A stretch of 63,000 bases of DNA from Agaribacterium haliotis (GTDB taxonomy: Bacteria; Pseudomonadota; Gammaproteobacteria; Pseudomonadales; Cellvibrionaceae), in the NCBI RefSeq assembly GCF_002312815.1, contig NZ_NKQJ01000017.1, positions 1 through 63,000 of the forward strand. Direction: 5' to 3'. Numbering within the stretch: the first letter of the stretch is position 1; each line of letters begins with the position of its first letter. Position numbers and translations under genes: made by a program. The notes under the pieces were generated by a model, which saw only the letters and a list, made by a program, of their open reading frames with translations, did not search any database and was not told the origin of the DNA. Below are positions 26,347 to 34,752 of the stretch, piece after piece.

Positions 26347-27068
26347 TGAGTGTTGATGCATTAGTTAAACCTGGGAAGTGTGCATCCAAATTGCTGATCG
26401 TGGAGGATGATCGGGCTATTCTTCTGGGCTTAAAGGGCAGTTTTTCTAAAAAAAATTACGACATTCAAGTTGCCAGAGATGGTGAGCAAGCCATTCAAAT
26501 GGCCTTGTCGAATGATTTTGATTTAATTCTTTTGGATGTGATGCTGCCCAAAATTAACGGCTTTGAAGTCTGTGCGAGAATTCGCGAAGCCGACATCAAC
26601 TGCCCACTGATTATGTTGACGGCAAGGGGCGAAGAAGAGCATATAGTCCGCGGGCTCAACCTCGGGGCCGACGATTATGTCGTTAAACCTTTTAGCGCCA
26701 AGCAGCTGCACGCGCGATGCGAAGCGAGTTTGCGCCGCCATATTCGGCCGCTGCAAGAGCGCTATGATTTTGCTGCGTTCAGCTTAGATACACGATCTAA
26801 GCAACTTGTGCATCAGCAGCGTGGAAATATTTCACTTACGCCTAAAGAATACGGATTGCTGGAGTACCTTCTAAAAAAAGCCAATCAAGCGGTTAGCAGA
26901 GAGGCGCTGCTCGATAGCGTATGGCAGGGCAACTTATTAACCACCGGCCGCAGTGTGGATCGATGTGTCAACACCTTGAGGGCTAAAATTGGCGACACAC
27001 CAAAACAGCCGCGCTTTATTACTTCTGTGCGCAATATTGGTTATCGTTTTAATTTGCCTCTGGATTAA
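26346..27068 (+). CDS. OmpR-family response regulator
   Basis: The 240-residue protein has a receiver domain (about 15-130) with acidic pocket 'VEDDRAI', phospho-acceptor Asp in 'LILLDVMLPKING', the Thr in 'MLTARGEEE' and the Lys in 'DDYVVKPF'. A winged-helix DNA-binding domain follows (about 145-240: 'ISLTPKEYGLLEYLLKK', 'RSVDRCVNTLRAKIG', 'SVRNIGYRF'). The start ATG overlaps the kinase stop as TGATG, with GAGGAG upstream, so it is coupled to the kinase and pairs with it. The longer frame would start with TTG at 26325. Targets are not evident; a divergent or neighbouring secreted-protein gene would be a natural guess. Confidence 0.95.
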   Translation: MSVDALVKPGKCASKLLIVEDDRAILLGLKGSFSKKNYDIQVARDGEQAIQMALSNDFDLILLDVMLPKINGFEVCARIREADINCPLIMLTARGEEEHIVRGLNLGADDYVVKPFSAKQLHARCEASLRRHIRPLQERYDFAAFSLDTRSKQLVHQQRGNISLTPKEYGLLEYLLKKANQAVSREALLDSVWQGNLLTTGRSVDRCVNTLRAKIGDTPKQPRFITSVRNIGYRFNLPLD

Positions 27069-27235
27069 ATCCTGTTTTAACAGGCCCTAGCAGCCTGCTA
27101 AGATCAAAACCCGTTTTATTTCTTAGCGTGGAAAAATAATTTTATTTTTTGTGTCAGTGTTTAATAAAACGTGCCAGTTTCGTCGCGTGTTTTTTTGATT
27201 TGTGCGCTTCGGGCCCGCCGCTCTTAGTTTTGAGT

Positions 27236-27355
<120 letters not shown>

Positions 27356-27495
27356 CTTCACGCTCAATTTTTAGCTTTGAATTCTATGCTTTGATATTTA
27401 AGGCGCCGCTATTTTTTATGAAAATATAAAAAAGTCCTTTTCGTTACAAAACGCAGACAAAACTCGATGGCGGCCTGTGTAAGCTGAGCTCGCTG

Positions 27496-27516
27496 TTCAC
27501 ATACGCTTATTGTGAA
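27496..27516. promoter_or_regulatory. Inverted repeat TTCACA-N9-TGTGAA upstream of the CBM6 protein gene
   Basis: TTCACA and TGTGAA are separated by 9 bases, about 115 bp before the ATG at 27632. The half-sites are CRP-like but the spacing and orientation do not match the usual TGTGA-N6-TCACA, so the factor is uncertain. Confidence 0.3.
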
Positions 27517-27631
27517 TGTGCACAGTGATTGATTTTGTGGCCAATAAGCGGGTCGGCATAGTCAGAGGCTTTGTTTGCCGCGCAGTGTTTTGGCCTTATT
27601 TATTTGTTTTTTTTATTAGGGGCGGACGTTT

Positions 27632-29614
27632 ATGAAACATATCCTGAAAAACTTACCTTTGAGCCTGGCCATTGCCAGTATGTCGTTGTCGGCAAGTGCC
27701 AGTGATGCCATCGTTGTTGATGCTGAAAATTTTAGTGCGACAGGCGGCCCCTATGCGGGCTTTAACACCTATGCTTTAGGCATCAATCACAACCAGGCGG
27801 GCGACTGGGCCGAGTATTCCGTTGAGCTCCCGTACACCGGGCTCTATAAACTTTCGCTGTTTGCCGCTACGCCGCTTAGCGACGCCAATGCAAGTGTGGT
27901 TATTGATGGGCAAGAGCTCAGTGCCGCGATTCTTAACACCGGCGCCTGGGATAGTTTTAGTGAGTTTGTACTCGCTGAAGAGCTTTCATTAGCTCAAGGT
28001 TTGAATAACTTTCGCCTGGCGAGCGTTGGCTCTGCCTCGTCCTGGCAGTGGAATGCCAGTCACATTGTTTTTACGCCGCTTCAAGCCGCTAACAGCGCGC
28101 CGCTTGCCGAACCTGATGTGGCGCCAAAGTGGGCCTTAAGTGCGAGTGATATTGTGGTTCAGGTGCTTAACAACGACAGTGATGCCGATGCGGACTCACT
28201 TCGTGTGGTGGCAGTAGAGGGCAGTGTCAGCGCTCAGGCAGGCTCGGTCAGCTTTAGCGATTCGAGTGTTATTTATCGGCCAACGGGCTCAGGCGCTGAG
28301 CCGGACAGTTTTAGTTACACCATTAGCGATGGCGAACAGACATCGACGGCACTAGTGGGTATTTATTACCAGCCATTAAATAGTCCGGCTGAGCCGGGGC
28401 CCTATGCGGTCGCCGACTTTGCCACAACCACAGAAGGTGAGCCGGTTGTTATTTCCCCGCTGGTGAATGATTTCAGCCTCGACGGCAGCAGCTTTTCGAT
28501 TGTCTCAGCCGGCATGCCAGCCCCGGCGCAGCACGGTTCTATCTCTGTTAGCGGCTCAACGATTATCTACACGCCCAATCCCGGTTTTATTGGCAGCGAC
28601 AGTTTTGCCTACAGTACCGGCGCTGATATCGGCATCGTTCAGGTTGAGGTGAACCCGGCCAACAGCGCTCCGGTTGCCGAAGATGATTACGTCAGTTGGC
28701 TTGCTATTAATCCAGACCCTGTTGTTATTCATGTGCTGGACAATGATGTCGATTTTGAAAACGATGAGCTGCGCATTGTTGCCGCCGGTGACGCGGTTAG
28801 CCCGAGTTACGGCACGGTAAGCTTTACCGATACCAGCGTTACCATCTCTGATCGTCAGGGCAAGGCTGATAGTTTCTCTTACACCGTTAGCGACGGAGAG
28901 AAAACAGCAACAGCTTTAGTGGGCGTTTATCCTTTTCCTACTCGCCCGTCAGAGATTCCCGAAGTCTACGCTCTGCCAGATAGTGTCACGACATTTGTCG
29001 GTGAGGCGGTTGTTATCGATGTCTTGGCAAATGACTTTGATCGCACTGGCGCAGAGCTGTCGGTCGTCAGTGTTGCTGGGTCAGGCGCCCCTAACAACGG
29101 CAGCCTAAGCACAGACGGCCAACGGGTGATCTACACTCCTGAGCCCGGTTTTGTTGGCCGCGATGTGTTCACTTACAGCAACGGCGCAACGGCGAGTGTG
29201 ACCGTCGATGTTGTTGCCAAAATAAGCACCATTGAAGTGGAAGATTTTGATGCAACCGGCGGGGCTTTTGGTGGTTTTTCAAGTTTTAGTTTGGGTGATA
29301 TCGGTGCGGTGAATCACGTTCAGTCTGGCGATTGGGCGGCCTATTCGTTCACACTTGAACAGGCGGGTACGTACACGGTAAGGCTCTATGCAGGCACAAC
29401 GGTAAACGGAGCCAATGCCAAATTGAGCTTTAACGACAGCGAGACTATTACAGCTGCGGTACCCCAAAATGGTGACTGGGATCAGTTTGACGAAGTTGTT
29501 TTTGAAACCACAGTTACCTTGGCTGCGGGTGAAAATACGCTGGTACTTGAGGCCTTTGGTTCGCCGAATAGCTGGGAGTGGAACGCCGATCGTATCGAGC
29601 TGGAGCTGAACTAA
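27632..29614 (+). CDS. Secreted non-catalytic CBM6 - Ig/cadherin-like - CBM6 protein
   Basis: The 660-residue protein has a signal peptide ending near 'SLSASASDA'. A CBM6 domain (about 25-150) contains 'AGDWAEYSVELPYTGLYKLS' and 'SWQWNASHIVF'. Four cadherin/Ig-like repeats (about 160-530) are recognisable by 'VLNNDSDADADSLRV', 'DSFSYTISDGEQ', 'HVLDNDVDFENDELRI' and 'DVLANDFDRTGAELSV'. A second CBM6 domain (about 535-660) ends with 'SWEWNADRIELELN'. No catalytic domain is visible. The CBM6 modules resemble those in the GH86 agarase, so agar or xylan binding is plausible. It may act as an adhesin or scaffold. The RBS is TAGGGGCGG. Confidence 0.88.
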   Translation: MKHILKNLPLSLAIASMSLSASASDAIVVDAENFSATGGPYAGFNTYALGINHNQAGDWAEYSVELPYTGLYKLSLFAATPLSDANASVVIDGQELSAAILNTGAWDSFSEFVLAEELSLAQGLNNFRLASVGSASSWQWNASHIVFTPLQAANSAPLAEPDVAPKWALSASDIVVQVLNNDSDADADSLRVVAVEGSVSAQAGSVSFSDSSVIYRPTGSGAEPDSFSYTISDGEQTSTALVGIYYQPLNSPAEPGPYAVADFATTTEGEPVVISPLVNDFSLDGSSFSIVSAGMPAPAQHGSISVSGSTIIYTPNPGFIGSDSFAYSTGADIGIVQVEVNPANSAPVAEDDYVSWLAINPDPVVIHVLDNDVDFENDELRIVAAGDAVSPSYGTVSFTDTSVTISDRQGKADSFSYTVSDGEKTATALVGVYPFPTRPSEIPEVYALPDSVTTFVGEAVVIDVLANDFDRTGAELSVVSVAGSGAPNNGSLSTDGQRVIYTPEPGFVGRDVFTYSNGATASVTVDVVAKISTIEVEDFDATGGAFGGFSSFSLGDIGAVNHVQSGDWAAYSFTLEQAGTYTVRLYAGTTVNGANAKLSFNDSETITAAVPQNGDWDQFDEVVFETTVTLAAGENTLVLEAFGSPNSWEWNADRIELELN

Positions 29615-29658
29615 AAGCTGCTGCTGTTCACGAGTAAGTGCATGCGGCACTGCCTATA

Positions 29659-29690
29659 GGCCCTGCTATTTTTTAGCGGGGCTTTTTTTT
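29659..29690 (+). terminator. Rho-independent terminator after the CBM6 protein gene
   Basis: GCCCTGCTA pairs with TAGCGGGGC (one G-T pair) around a T-rich loop, followed by eight T residues. It lies 45 bp after the stop codon. Confidence 0.85.
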
Positions 29691-29733
29691 AAGCTCGGCG
29701 GTTTTACGATAAGCCCGGCGGTGTTTAGTGTTT

Positions 29734-29857
29734 CGCTGAGGGCTTTTTTTAGCTGAAGGCTTTTTGTTGAGCTGAGGGCTCTTTTTAGCTGAGGGCTCTT
29801 TTTAGCTGAGGGCTCTATTACGCTGAAGGCTTTTTGTTTAGCTGAAGGCTCTATTGC
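29734..29857. repeat. Seven 17-19-bp tandem repeats between converging genes
   Basis: Seven units with consensus AGCTGAGGGCTCTTTTT or AGCTGAAGGCTTTTTG lie end to end. Two central units are identical. Each unit ends in a T-rich run. They sit between the terminators of the CBM6 protein gene and the AA10 gene. The GCTGAAGGCT core also appears in the unrelated repeats of the sulfatase gene near 57850. Confidence 0.85.
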
Positions 29858-29882
29858 ACTTGGTAATAAGCGCCGCGCGTAT

Positions 29883-29907
29883 AAAAAAAGCCCCTTGATA
29901 AGGGGCT
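29883..29907 (-). terminator. Rho-independent terminator of the AA10 gene
   Basis: On the minus strand AGCCCCTT and AAGGGGCT form an 8-bp stem with an ATC loop, followed by a run of seven T residues. It is about 50 bp beyond the AA10 stop codon and ends the cellulase cluster. Confidence 0.92.
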
Positions 29908-29957
29908 AAATACAGGAGAGATGGAGAAAATATTAAGGCCCTGTGGGCCCGGCGTGT

Positions 29958-31481
29958 TTAACGGCAGAGCTCGCCTTGCAAAACGACCACTGGCGCGGCC
30001 GTGCCTTCGGGTTTACTGACTTGCAGGCCAAACTCAATACTTTGCCCGGGCTGGATGCTGCGGTTCCAGTTTACGGGGCTGGCGTTATAGAGTTTGTCGC
30101 CGCTGAGCTCGGCGTTCCAGACGTTCTCGTATTTCACGCCGTCCGGGAACTGCCAGCTGACGGACCAATCGCTAATGCTTTGGCTGCTGGGGTTGCTTAA
30201 ACGGATGTTGGCAATAAAACCGTTATTCCATTCGTTGCTTACTGCATAGCTGCACTCGAGCTTGCCGCCTTCTTCAGTATTGGTGAGATTTAGCTGCAAG
30301 CTTGAGCGGTCTGTTAGTTGGCCGTCGTCGACGCTCAGTTCAACGGTGTAGCTGCCGGGTTTGGCATAACTGTGTTTTAGGTGGGGCCCCTCGGCCGTTG
30401 TGCCGTCGCCGAGCTGCCACTGATAGTTGAGCATGTCGCCGTCGGGGTCACTGGAGTCGTGGCCGTGCAACATGACATCTAAGCCGTTGATGTCGGCGTG
30501 AATCATTGCAACCGGCGCCAGGTTTTCAGCTTTTACATTAATAAAAACACTGGCGGCTTCAGATTTAAGGCCGTCGTTATCAATGACAATAAAATCAAAG
30601 CTATCTTGGCCGCTAAACCCCGCATTGGGCTGATACACCCAGTCCATGCCGGCGCCGCTTAAGCTGCCGTAGGCCGGGTCGGATACTAGTTGGTAGTCGA
30701 CAACCGCGCCGTCGATATCACTGCCGCTTAAACTCAGCTTAAGTGGCTGGTTTAATTCGGTACTAAGGGATTGAGCGTGGGCCGATGGTGGCCTCGGGCC
30801 GTCTGCAAACGCCAGGTCGATGCAGCCGTGAAAGCGCTCGTAAGTAAAGGCGTTGCGCCCCCACTCGCCGTAAATCACATGGTGGCCACTGCGCTTCGGC
30901 AGGGTGCAGGTGGTGCGAAAGGTATTGCCCGGCTTGTCGGCGACAATATATGGGTTGGCCTCAGGTTGGCTGTCGTCGTAAGTTAAAATACAAAAGGCCT
31001 GCTCTTCAAAGTCATCCCAGCTTAGGTTTTGTTCGGCGTCAAAAACAAAGTCGCTTTTGGTAATCCAGTAGCGAAATTCTTCGGTGTCGTCGAAGTGGGG
31101 GCCCCAGCTTATATTCCAGACGATGTCTAAGGGCCCGGCCGTGGCTGCCTGGGCCGGCCAGTTGGTGGCGACATCCCACGGTGTTGCGCCACCTTGCCAG
31201 GTTTCAGCATCAAAGCCACAGACATTAGTGGGTAGCGGGCTGACACCTTTGCGGCCGACATCGTGCGTCAGCACACTCATAAAGTTGTAACCGCCCTGGG
31301 CGTCATCGGCAAAGGCATCAATGCAGGCCTGTTGGCTCGCTTGATCGGGTTTTTCATTGAGCCCACAGACGGCGTTGCGCGATGGCGGTTCGACCATTAA
31401 ACCGTGGGCCTGTACGGTTTGCTGCATAGTGACTGTGGCAACAAGCGCCGCAGCACTTTGAATTAAACGTAAATATTTCAT
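29958..31481 (-). CDS. AA10 lytic polysaccharide monooxygenase with PKD and CBM2 domains
   Basis: The 507-residue secreted enzyme has a signal peptide cleaved after Ala25 so that His26 ('AHGLMVEPPSRN') becomes the N-terminus, as the copper histidine brace requires. The second brace residue is probably His129 in 'WNISWGPHFDD'; Phe217 in 'YERFHGCIDLAF' fits the axial position. The AA10 domain spans about 26-230 and resembles the cellulose-active group. A Big/cadherin-like domain (about 240-325), a PKD domain (about 325-400, 'GSYTVELSVDDG') and a C-terminal CBM2 (about 408-507, bounded by Cys residues) follow. The CBM2 is very like that of the GH9 next door. LPMOs cut crystalline cellulose oxidatively, complementing the GH9 and GH5 enzymes upstream. 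Confidence 0.95.
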   Translation of the reverse strand: MKYLRLIQSAAALVATVTMQQTVQAHGLMVEPPSRNAVCGLNEKPDQASQQACIDAFADDAQGGYNFMSVLTHDVGRKGVSPLPTNVCGFDAETWQGGATPWDVATNWPAQAATAGPLDIVWNISWGPHFDDTEEFRYWITKSDFVFDAEQNLSWDDFEEQAFCILTYDDSQPEANPYIVADKPGNTFRTTCTLPKRSGHHVIYGEWGRNAFTYERFHGCIDLAFADGPRPPSAHAQSLSTELNQPLKLSLSGSDIDGAVVDYQLVSDPAYGSLSGAGMDWVYQPNAGFSGQDSFDFIVIDNDGLKSEAASVFINVKAENLAPVAMIHADINGLDVMLHGHDSSDPDGDMLNYQWQLGDGTTAEGPHLKHSYAKPGSYTVELSVDDGQLTDRSSLQLNLTNTEEGGKLECSYAVSNEWNNGFIANIRLSNPSSQSISDWSVSWQFPDGVKYENVWNAELSGDKLYNASPVNWNRSIQPGQSIEFGLQVSKPEGTAAPVVVLQGELCR

Positions 31482-31504
31482 CTCTGATGCATCCGTGTCG
31501 GGTA

Positions 31505-31586
31505 TTAAAAACCGGCCCTCTCGAACAGGCCGGAATTTGTTTAGCTTTGTGGCAATGCGCGCGAGGCTCTAGCCCGCGCGCATTGC
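31505..31586 (-). terminator. Hairpins between GH9 and AA10 genes
   Basis: Immediately after the GH9 stop, 31552-31586 forms a near-perfect stem: GCAATGCGCGCG pairs with CGCGCGCATTGC, and GGCT/AGCC extends it inward with a one-base bulge. Further along in the same direction CCGGCC and GGCCGG form a 6-bp stem followed by TTTTT (31505-31536). The pair may terminate, or partly attenuate, transcription before AA10. Confidence 0.65.
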
Positions 31587-31594
31587 TTTAGCTT

Positions 31595-34500
31595 TTACAG
31601 ACAGGCATCCCCGTCGAGCTCAACCACGGGTGCGGCTGAGCCATCTGGTTTACTGCCTTGCATGCCAAACTCCACACTTTGCCCCGGCTGGATGACGCTG
31701 TTCCAGTTCAAAGGCGTGGCGGTGTAGGGGTTGTTGCCGCTGACTTCGGCATTCCAGCCGTGATCGCGAGTGACACCCGCCGGATAGCTCCAGCTGACTG
31801 ACCAGCCCTCAACCGCTTCACTGCCGGTGTTGCTTAGGCGAATAACCGCGACAAAACCTGTGTTCCACTCATTGGCCACTTCGTACTCACATTGAAGGCC
31901 GGCCTCGGCGGCGACGACACTGACCTGCTGGCTCGTTTCATCGCTGGCTATGCCGTCACTTACCGTAAGTGTCACGGTGTAGGTGCCGGCTTGATCAAAG
32001 CGGTGGCTGGCGCTTATGCCGCTTTTCTCAACGCCGTCGAAGTCCCAGCTGTAGCTGAGCGCGTCGCCGTCTTGATCGCTGGATTCGCTGGCATCGACCA
32101 TCACACTAAGGCCGCTGCTTGTGGCTGTGAACATTGCTTCAGGTGCGGTATTGGCCGGCGCCATAACGGCATTGAGCTCAATGCTGGCACTGGCGCTTAG
32201 CTCCTGGCCATCGGCATGCAAAGCGATGACTTCTAGCATAAACATGCCTTCAGCATCTGGCGCTTGAAGTGTGACAGGGCTGCTCACCCCGCTGGCTACT
32301 TGTGTGCCGTCGATAAGCACTTTGGCGCTGGCGGCATTGGCCAGGGCAAAGTTGAGTTCGAACTCACTGCCGGTGTAAACATCGCTGCCGTCGGCCGGGC
32401 TGTTGATGGCAATAGAAGGCAGCATGGGCTCTTCGACAGTAATGCTGACAGTCGCTTTATTGCTGACTCCGCCGTCGTTGTCCGTAGCGCTGTAAGTGAA
32501 GCTATCGCTGCCGAAATAACCGGCGTCGGGCAGGTAGGTCAGCATCGCGCCGCTGCCGCTTAAACTGCCGTGCATCGGCTCGCTATAGCTGTAGCTGCTG
32601 ATGCTGCCGTCGCTGTCTTTTGCACTTAACTTGATGTCGAGCGCGGTATCGGCGGCGGTGCTGAATGTTAAGTCTTCGGCGACCGGTGTACAGTTAATGC
32701 CGCTGGCGCCACCGCAAGGTGCTGTTGGCTCTGCACCCCAGACAAGCGTGCTGCCGTTGTAGAGCGCAATCTTGTCAGCATTTTTGTAGCCACTGCCGTA
32801 GTTGTCCCACGACGGGTCGGCGCTGTTGTCCCAATCCGGATTGTTGTTATTGGTCGGCAGGCTGATGCGAAATTGCACTTCTTTTTTGTGGTCGCTCTGG
32901 CCGCCAGGGAAGATATCCACGCCGCTGAAGTCGATTTCGGTGTAGTAGATATTGTCGGCGGGGTTGCCCCAGGGGCGCAGCTGGCTGACGCTGGTCGCCT
33001 GTGAATAAGCCGTGGTCACTTTGATCTCGTCGACACTGTAGCCCGCATCGATCTCGGCGCCGAGATCGACAAAGTAGCGGAACTTGGCTTTATCCAGGTT
33101 GGCGGCGGGCCAGGCCGAGCGGTTGTTCACGCGCGCGGCAATTTCGATATGGCGGGGGCCGGTGGCGTTGGTTTTGGCCTCGACAAAGTATTCAAGGTCA
33201 CGCACTTCTTTTGCCGGGAACTGGCTCTCTGGAATTGGCTTGCCGCCGAAGTCGAGATACAGGCGCGCCAGTGCGCCGGTGAAACCCGCGTTGTAGTCGG
33301 TCGCCACTTCGTTGGCGATGTAGTCGCCGCGGTCATCGCTGTAAGCATCGCCGGTGCCGGGGCCGCCTACTAAGGCGCCAACCAGCAAGTGACGGCTTTC
33401 AGCCGGTACAGTTAAGCTGTCGGCCCAGGTGCCGTGGGCGCCGCGGTGGTGAGGGTTTTTGGGCCCATTCGCCGCCATGCCGATCTGGTAGGGGTGGCCG
33501 CTGGGGTTGTCGCCCAAGATGTATTCCATCTGGCCGACGGCAAAGTCGTAATAGTTGGCAACTTTGTTATTGCCCGGGTCGACTTTTTTCAGGTAATCGG
33601 AGTAAATCAGTGCAATAAACGAGGTGTTGGCCGCGTAGCGGGTCGCGCCCCAGGTATCGAGCTGGGCGAGGCCGCCGGCGGTGTATTTGATGCGCTGGCC
33701 GTCGTAGCCGGTGCTCCAGTAGTCGAGCCAGCGCTCGGCATCGGCCATGTATTCGCTGTCGCCGGTGAGCTTGGCCATCATCACATAAGAGCCGTAGCCT
33801 TTGTCGTCCCAGGCGTGTGTCCACTTGTAGGATTTAACCGTGCTCTGCTGTTCGGTATTGAGGTTGGCGTAGTCGGCCTTGGCTTTGTCTAAGTAGCTCG
33901 CTTCGCCAGTGGCCTGATAGAGCCAGATTGACGACCAAACCAGTTCATCTTTGTAGCCGCTCCAGCTGTTGTAAAACGCGGTGGCATCGGTAATACAGTC
34001 GCTGTATTTGCCCTGATAGGTATGGGCAAAGCTGTGCAGCTCGCGCGCGTGTTTGACCAGCTTGGCGGCGTAAGCCGGGTCTTCACCTTTGAAAATCATG
34101 CTGATGGCCGCAAGCGCGGCGGCGGTTTCGCCGGCGAGGTCAGAACCCGGGCAGCTGGCGTCGATTTTGTACGAAGGGCGCTTGCTGGCGGCGCGACTGG
34201 TCAAGTGCACCACTTCCGGTGAGCCCCACCAGGCGTGATCGTCAGAGCCGGTGCCGACCTGGCCGTACAAGGTGTTTGGCGCAGCGTGAGCCTTCATAAA
34301 ATAGTCGGCGACAAAACGCAGATTGTTTTTAATATGCTGCATCTGCCCACTTTGCTCATAAGCTTCGGGGTATTCGATCACACCCCAGGCAAGTGTGGTG
34401 GCCGAGGCGGCCATCGGGAAACCAAACTTAACGTGATCGCCGGCATCAAACCAGCCGCCACTTAAATCAACGCCGACGTCCTTGCCGTCGTCGAGTACGG

Positions 34501-34672
34501 CGTCGCCGCGCCACTCAACGCGGTTCCAGTCGGGCAATTTGCCGCCTTGCTGGGCTTCGTAAAAATAAATGGATTTTTGTAGGGCTTCGCCGTAGTTTGG
34601 CGCAGCGTCGGCGCCGCCAGCTGCCAGGGCCATTGCCGCAAAGAGTCCGTTTAATGCAAAGGTCTTTTTCAT
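31595..34672 (-). CDS. GH9 endoglucanase with CBM3, Ig/PKD and CBM2 domains
   Basis: The 1025-residue secreted cellulase has a signal peptide ending near 'GGADAAPNYG'. A GH9 catalytic module covers about 25-480 with the Asp pair in 'GGWFDAGDHVKFGFP' and the acid Glu in 'YIANEVATDYNAG'. A CBM3c-like module (about 495-655, 'LEYFVEAKTNATGPRHIEIA') is typical of processive theme-B GH9 enzymes. Then come a cadherin-like domain (about 665-745), another Ig-like domain, a PKD domain ('GTYTVTLTVSDGIASDE', about 845-920), and a C-terminal CBM2 bounded by Cys. It sits between GH5 and AA10 on the same strand, 80 and 113 bp apart, probably in one cellulase operon. A GAGGATG RBS precedes the ATG. Confidence 0.96.
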   Translation of the reverse strand: MKKTFALNGLFAAMALAAGGADAAPNYGEALQKSIYFYEAQQGGKLPDWNRVEWRGDAVLDDGKDVGVDLSGGWFDAGDHVKFGFPMAASATTLAWGVIEYPEAYEQSGQMQHIKNNLRFVADYFMKAHAAPNTLYGQVGTGSDDHAWWGSPEVVHLTSRAASKRPSYKIDASCPGSDLAGETAAALAAISMIFKGEDPAYAAKLVKHARELHSFAHTYQGKYSDCITDATAFYNSWSGYKDELVWSSIWLYQATGEASYLDKAKADYANLNTEQQSTVKSYKWTHAWDDKGYGSYVMMAKLTGDSEYMADAERWLDYWSTGYDGQRIKYTAGGLAQLDTWGATRYAANTSFIALIYSDYLKKVDPGNNKVANYYDFAVGQMEYILGDNPSGHPYQIGMAANGPKNPHHRGAHGTWADSLTVPAESRHLLVGALVGGPGTGDAYSDDRGDYIANEVATDYNAGFTGALARLYLDFGGKPIPESQFPAKEVRDLEYFVEAKTNATGPRHIEIAARVNNRSAWPAANLDKAKFRYFVDLGAEIDAGYSVDEIKVTTAYSQATSVSQLRPWGNPADNIYYTEIDFSGVDIFPGGQSDHKKEVQFRISLPTNNNNPDWDNSADPSWDNYGSGYKNADKIALYNGSTLVWGAEPTAPCGGASGINCTPVAEDLTFSTAADTALDIKLSAKDSDGSISSYSYSEPMHGSLSGSGAMLTYLPDAGYFGSDSFTYSATDNDGGVSNKATVSITVEEPMLPSIAINSPADGSDVYTGSEFELNFALANAASAKVLIDGTQVASGVSSPVTLQAPDAEGMFMLEVIALHADGQELSASASIELNAVMAPANTAPEAMFTATSSGLSVMVDASESSDQDGDALSYSWDFDGVEKSGISASHRFDQAGTYTVTLTVSDGIASDETSQQVSVVAAEAGLQCEYEVANEWNTGFVAVIRLSNTGSEAVEGWSVSWSYPAGVTRDHGWNAEVSGNNPYTATPLNWNSVIQPGQSVEFGMQGSKPDGSAAPVVELDGDACL

Positions 34673-34687
34673 TTTTTCATCCTCGTT

Positions 34688-34708
34688 GCCCGCAGCCAGG
34701 CTGCGGGC
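34688..34708. repeat. 21-bp perfect hairpin upstream of the GH9 start
   Basis: GCCCGCAGCC and GGCTGCGGGC flank a single A, giving an effective 8-bp stem with a 5-base loop. It lies between the GH5 stop and the GH9 RBS, with no T-run on the minus strand. An RNA-processing or mRNA-stabilising structure between the two cellulase genes is possible. Confidence 0.65.
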
Positions 34709-34752
34709 TTGTCACTGTTATTGTTTTGCGGTTGCTTTTGTTTGTTGTGTGA

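Noticed and set aside
33434-33892. Rightward frames opposite the GH9 and GH5 genes (also 35371-36247)
   Set aside because: They are Val/Gly/Ala-rich antisense readings of genuine cellulase genes, with no start signals.
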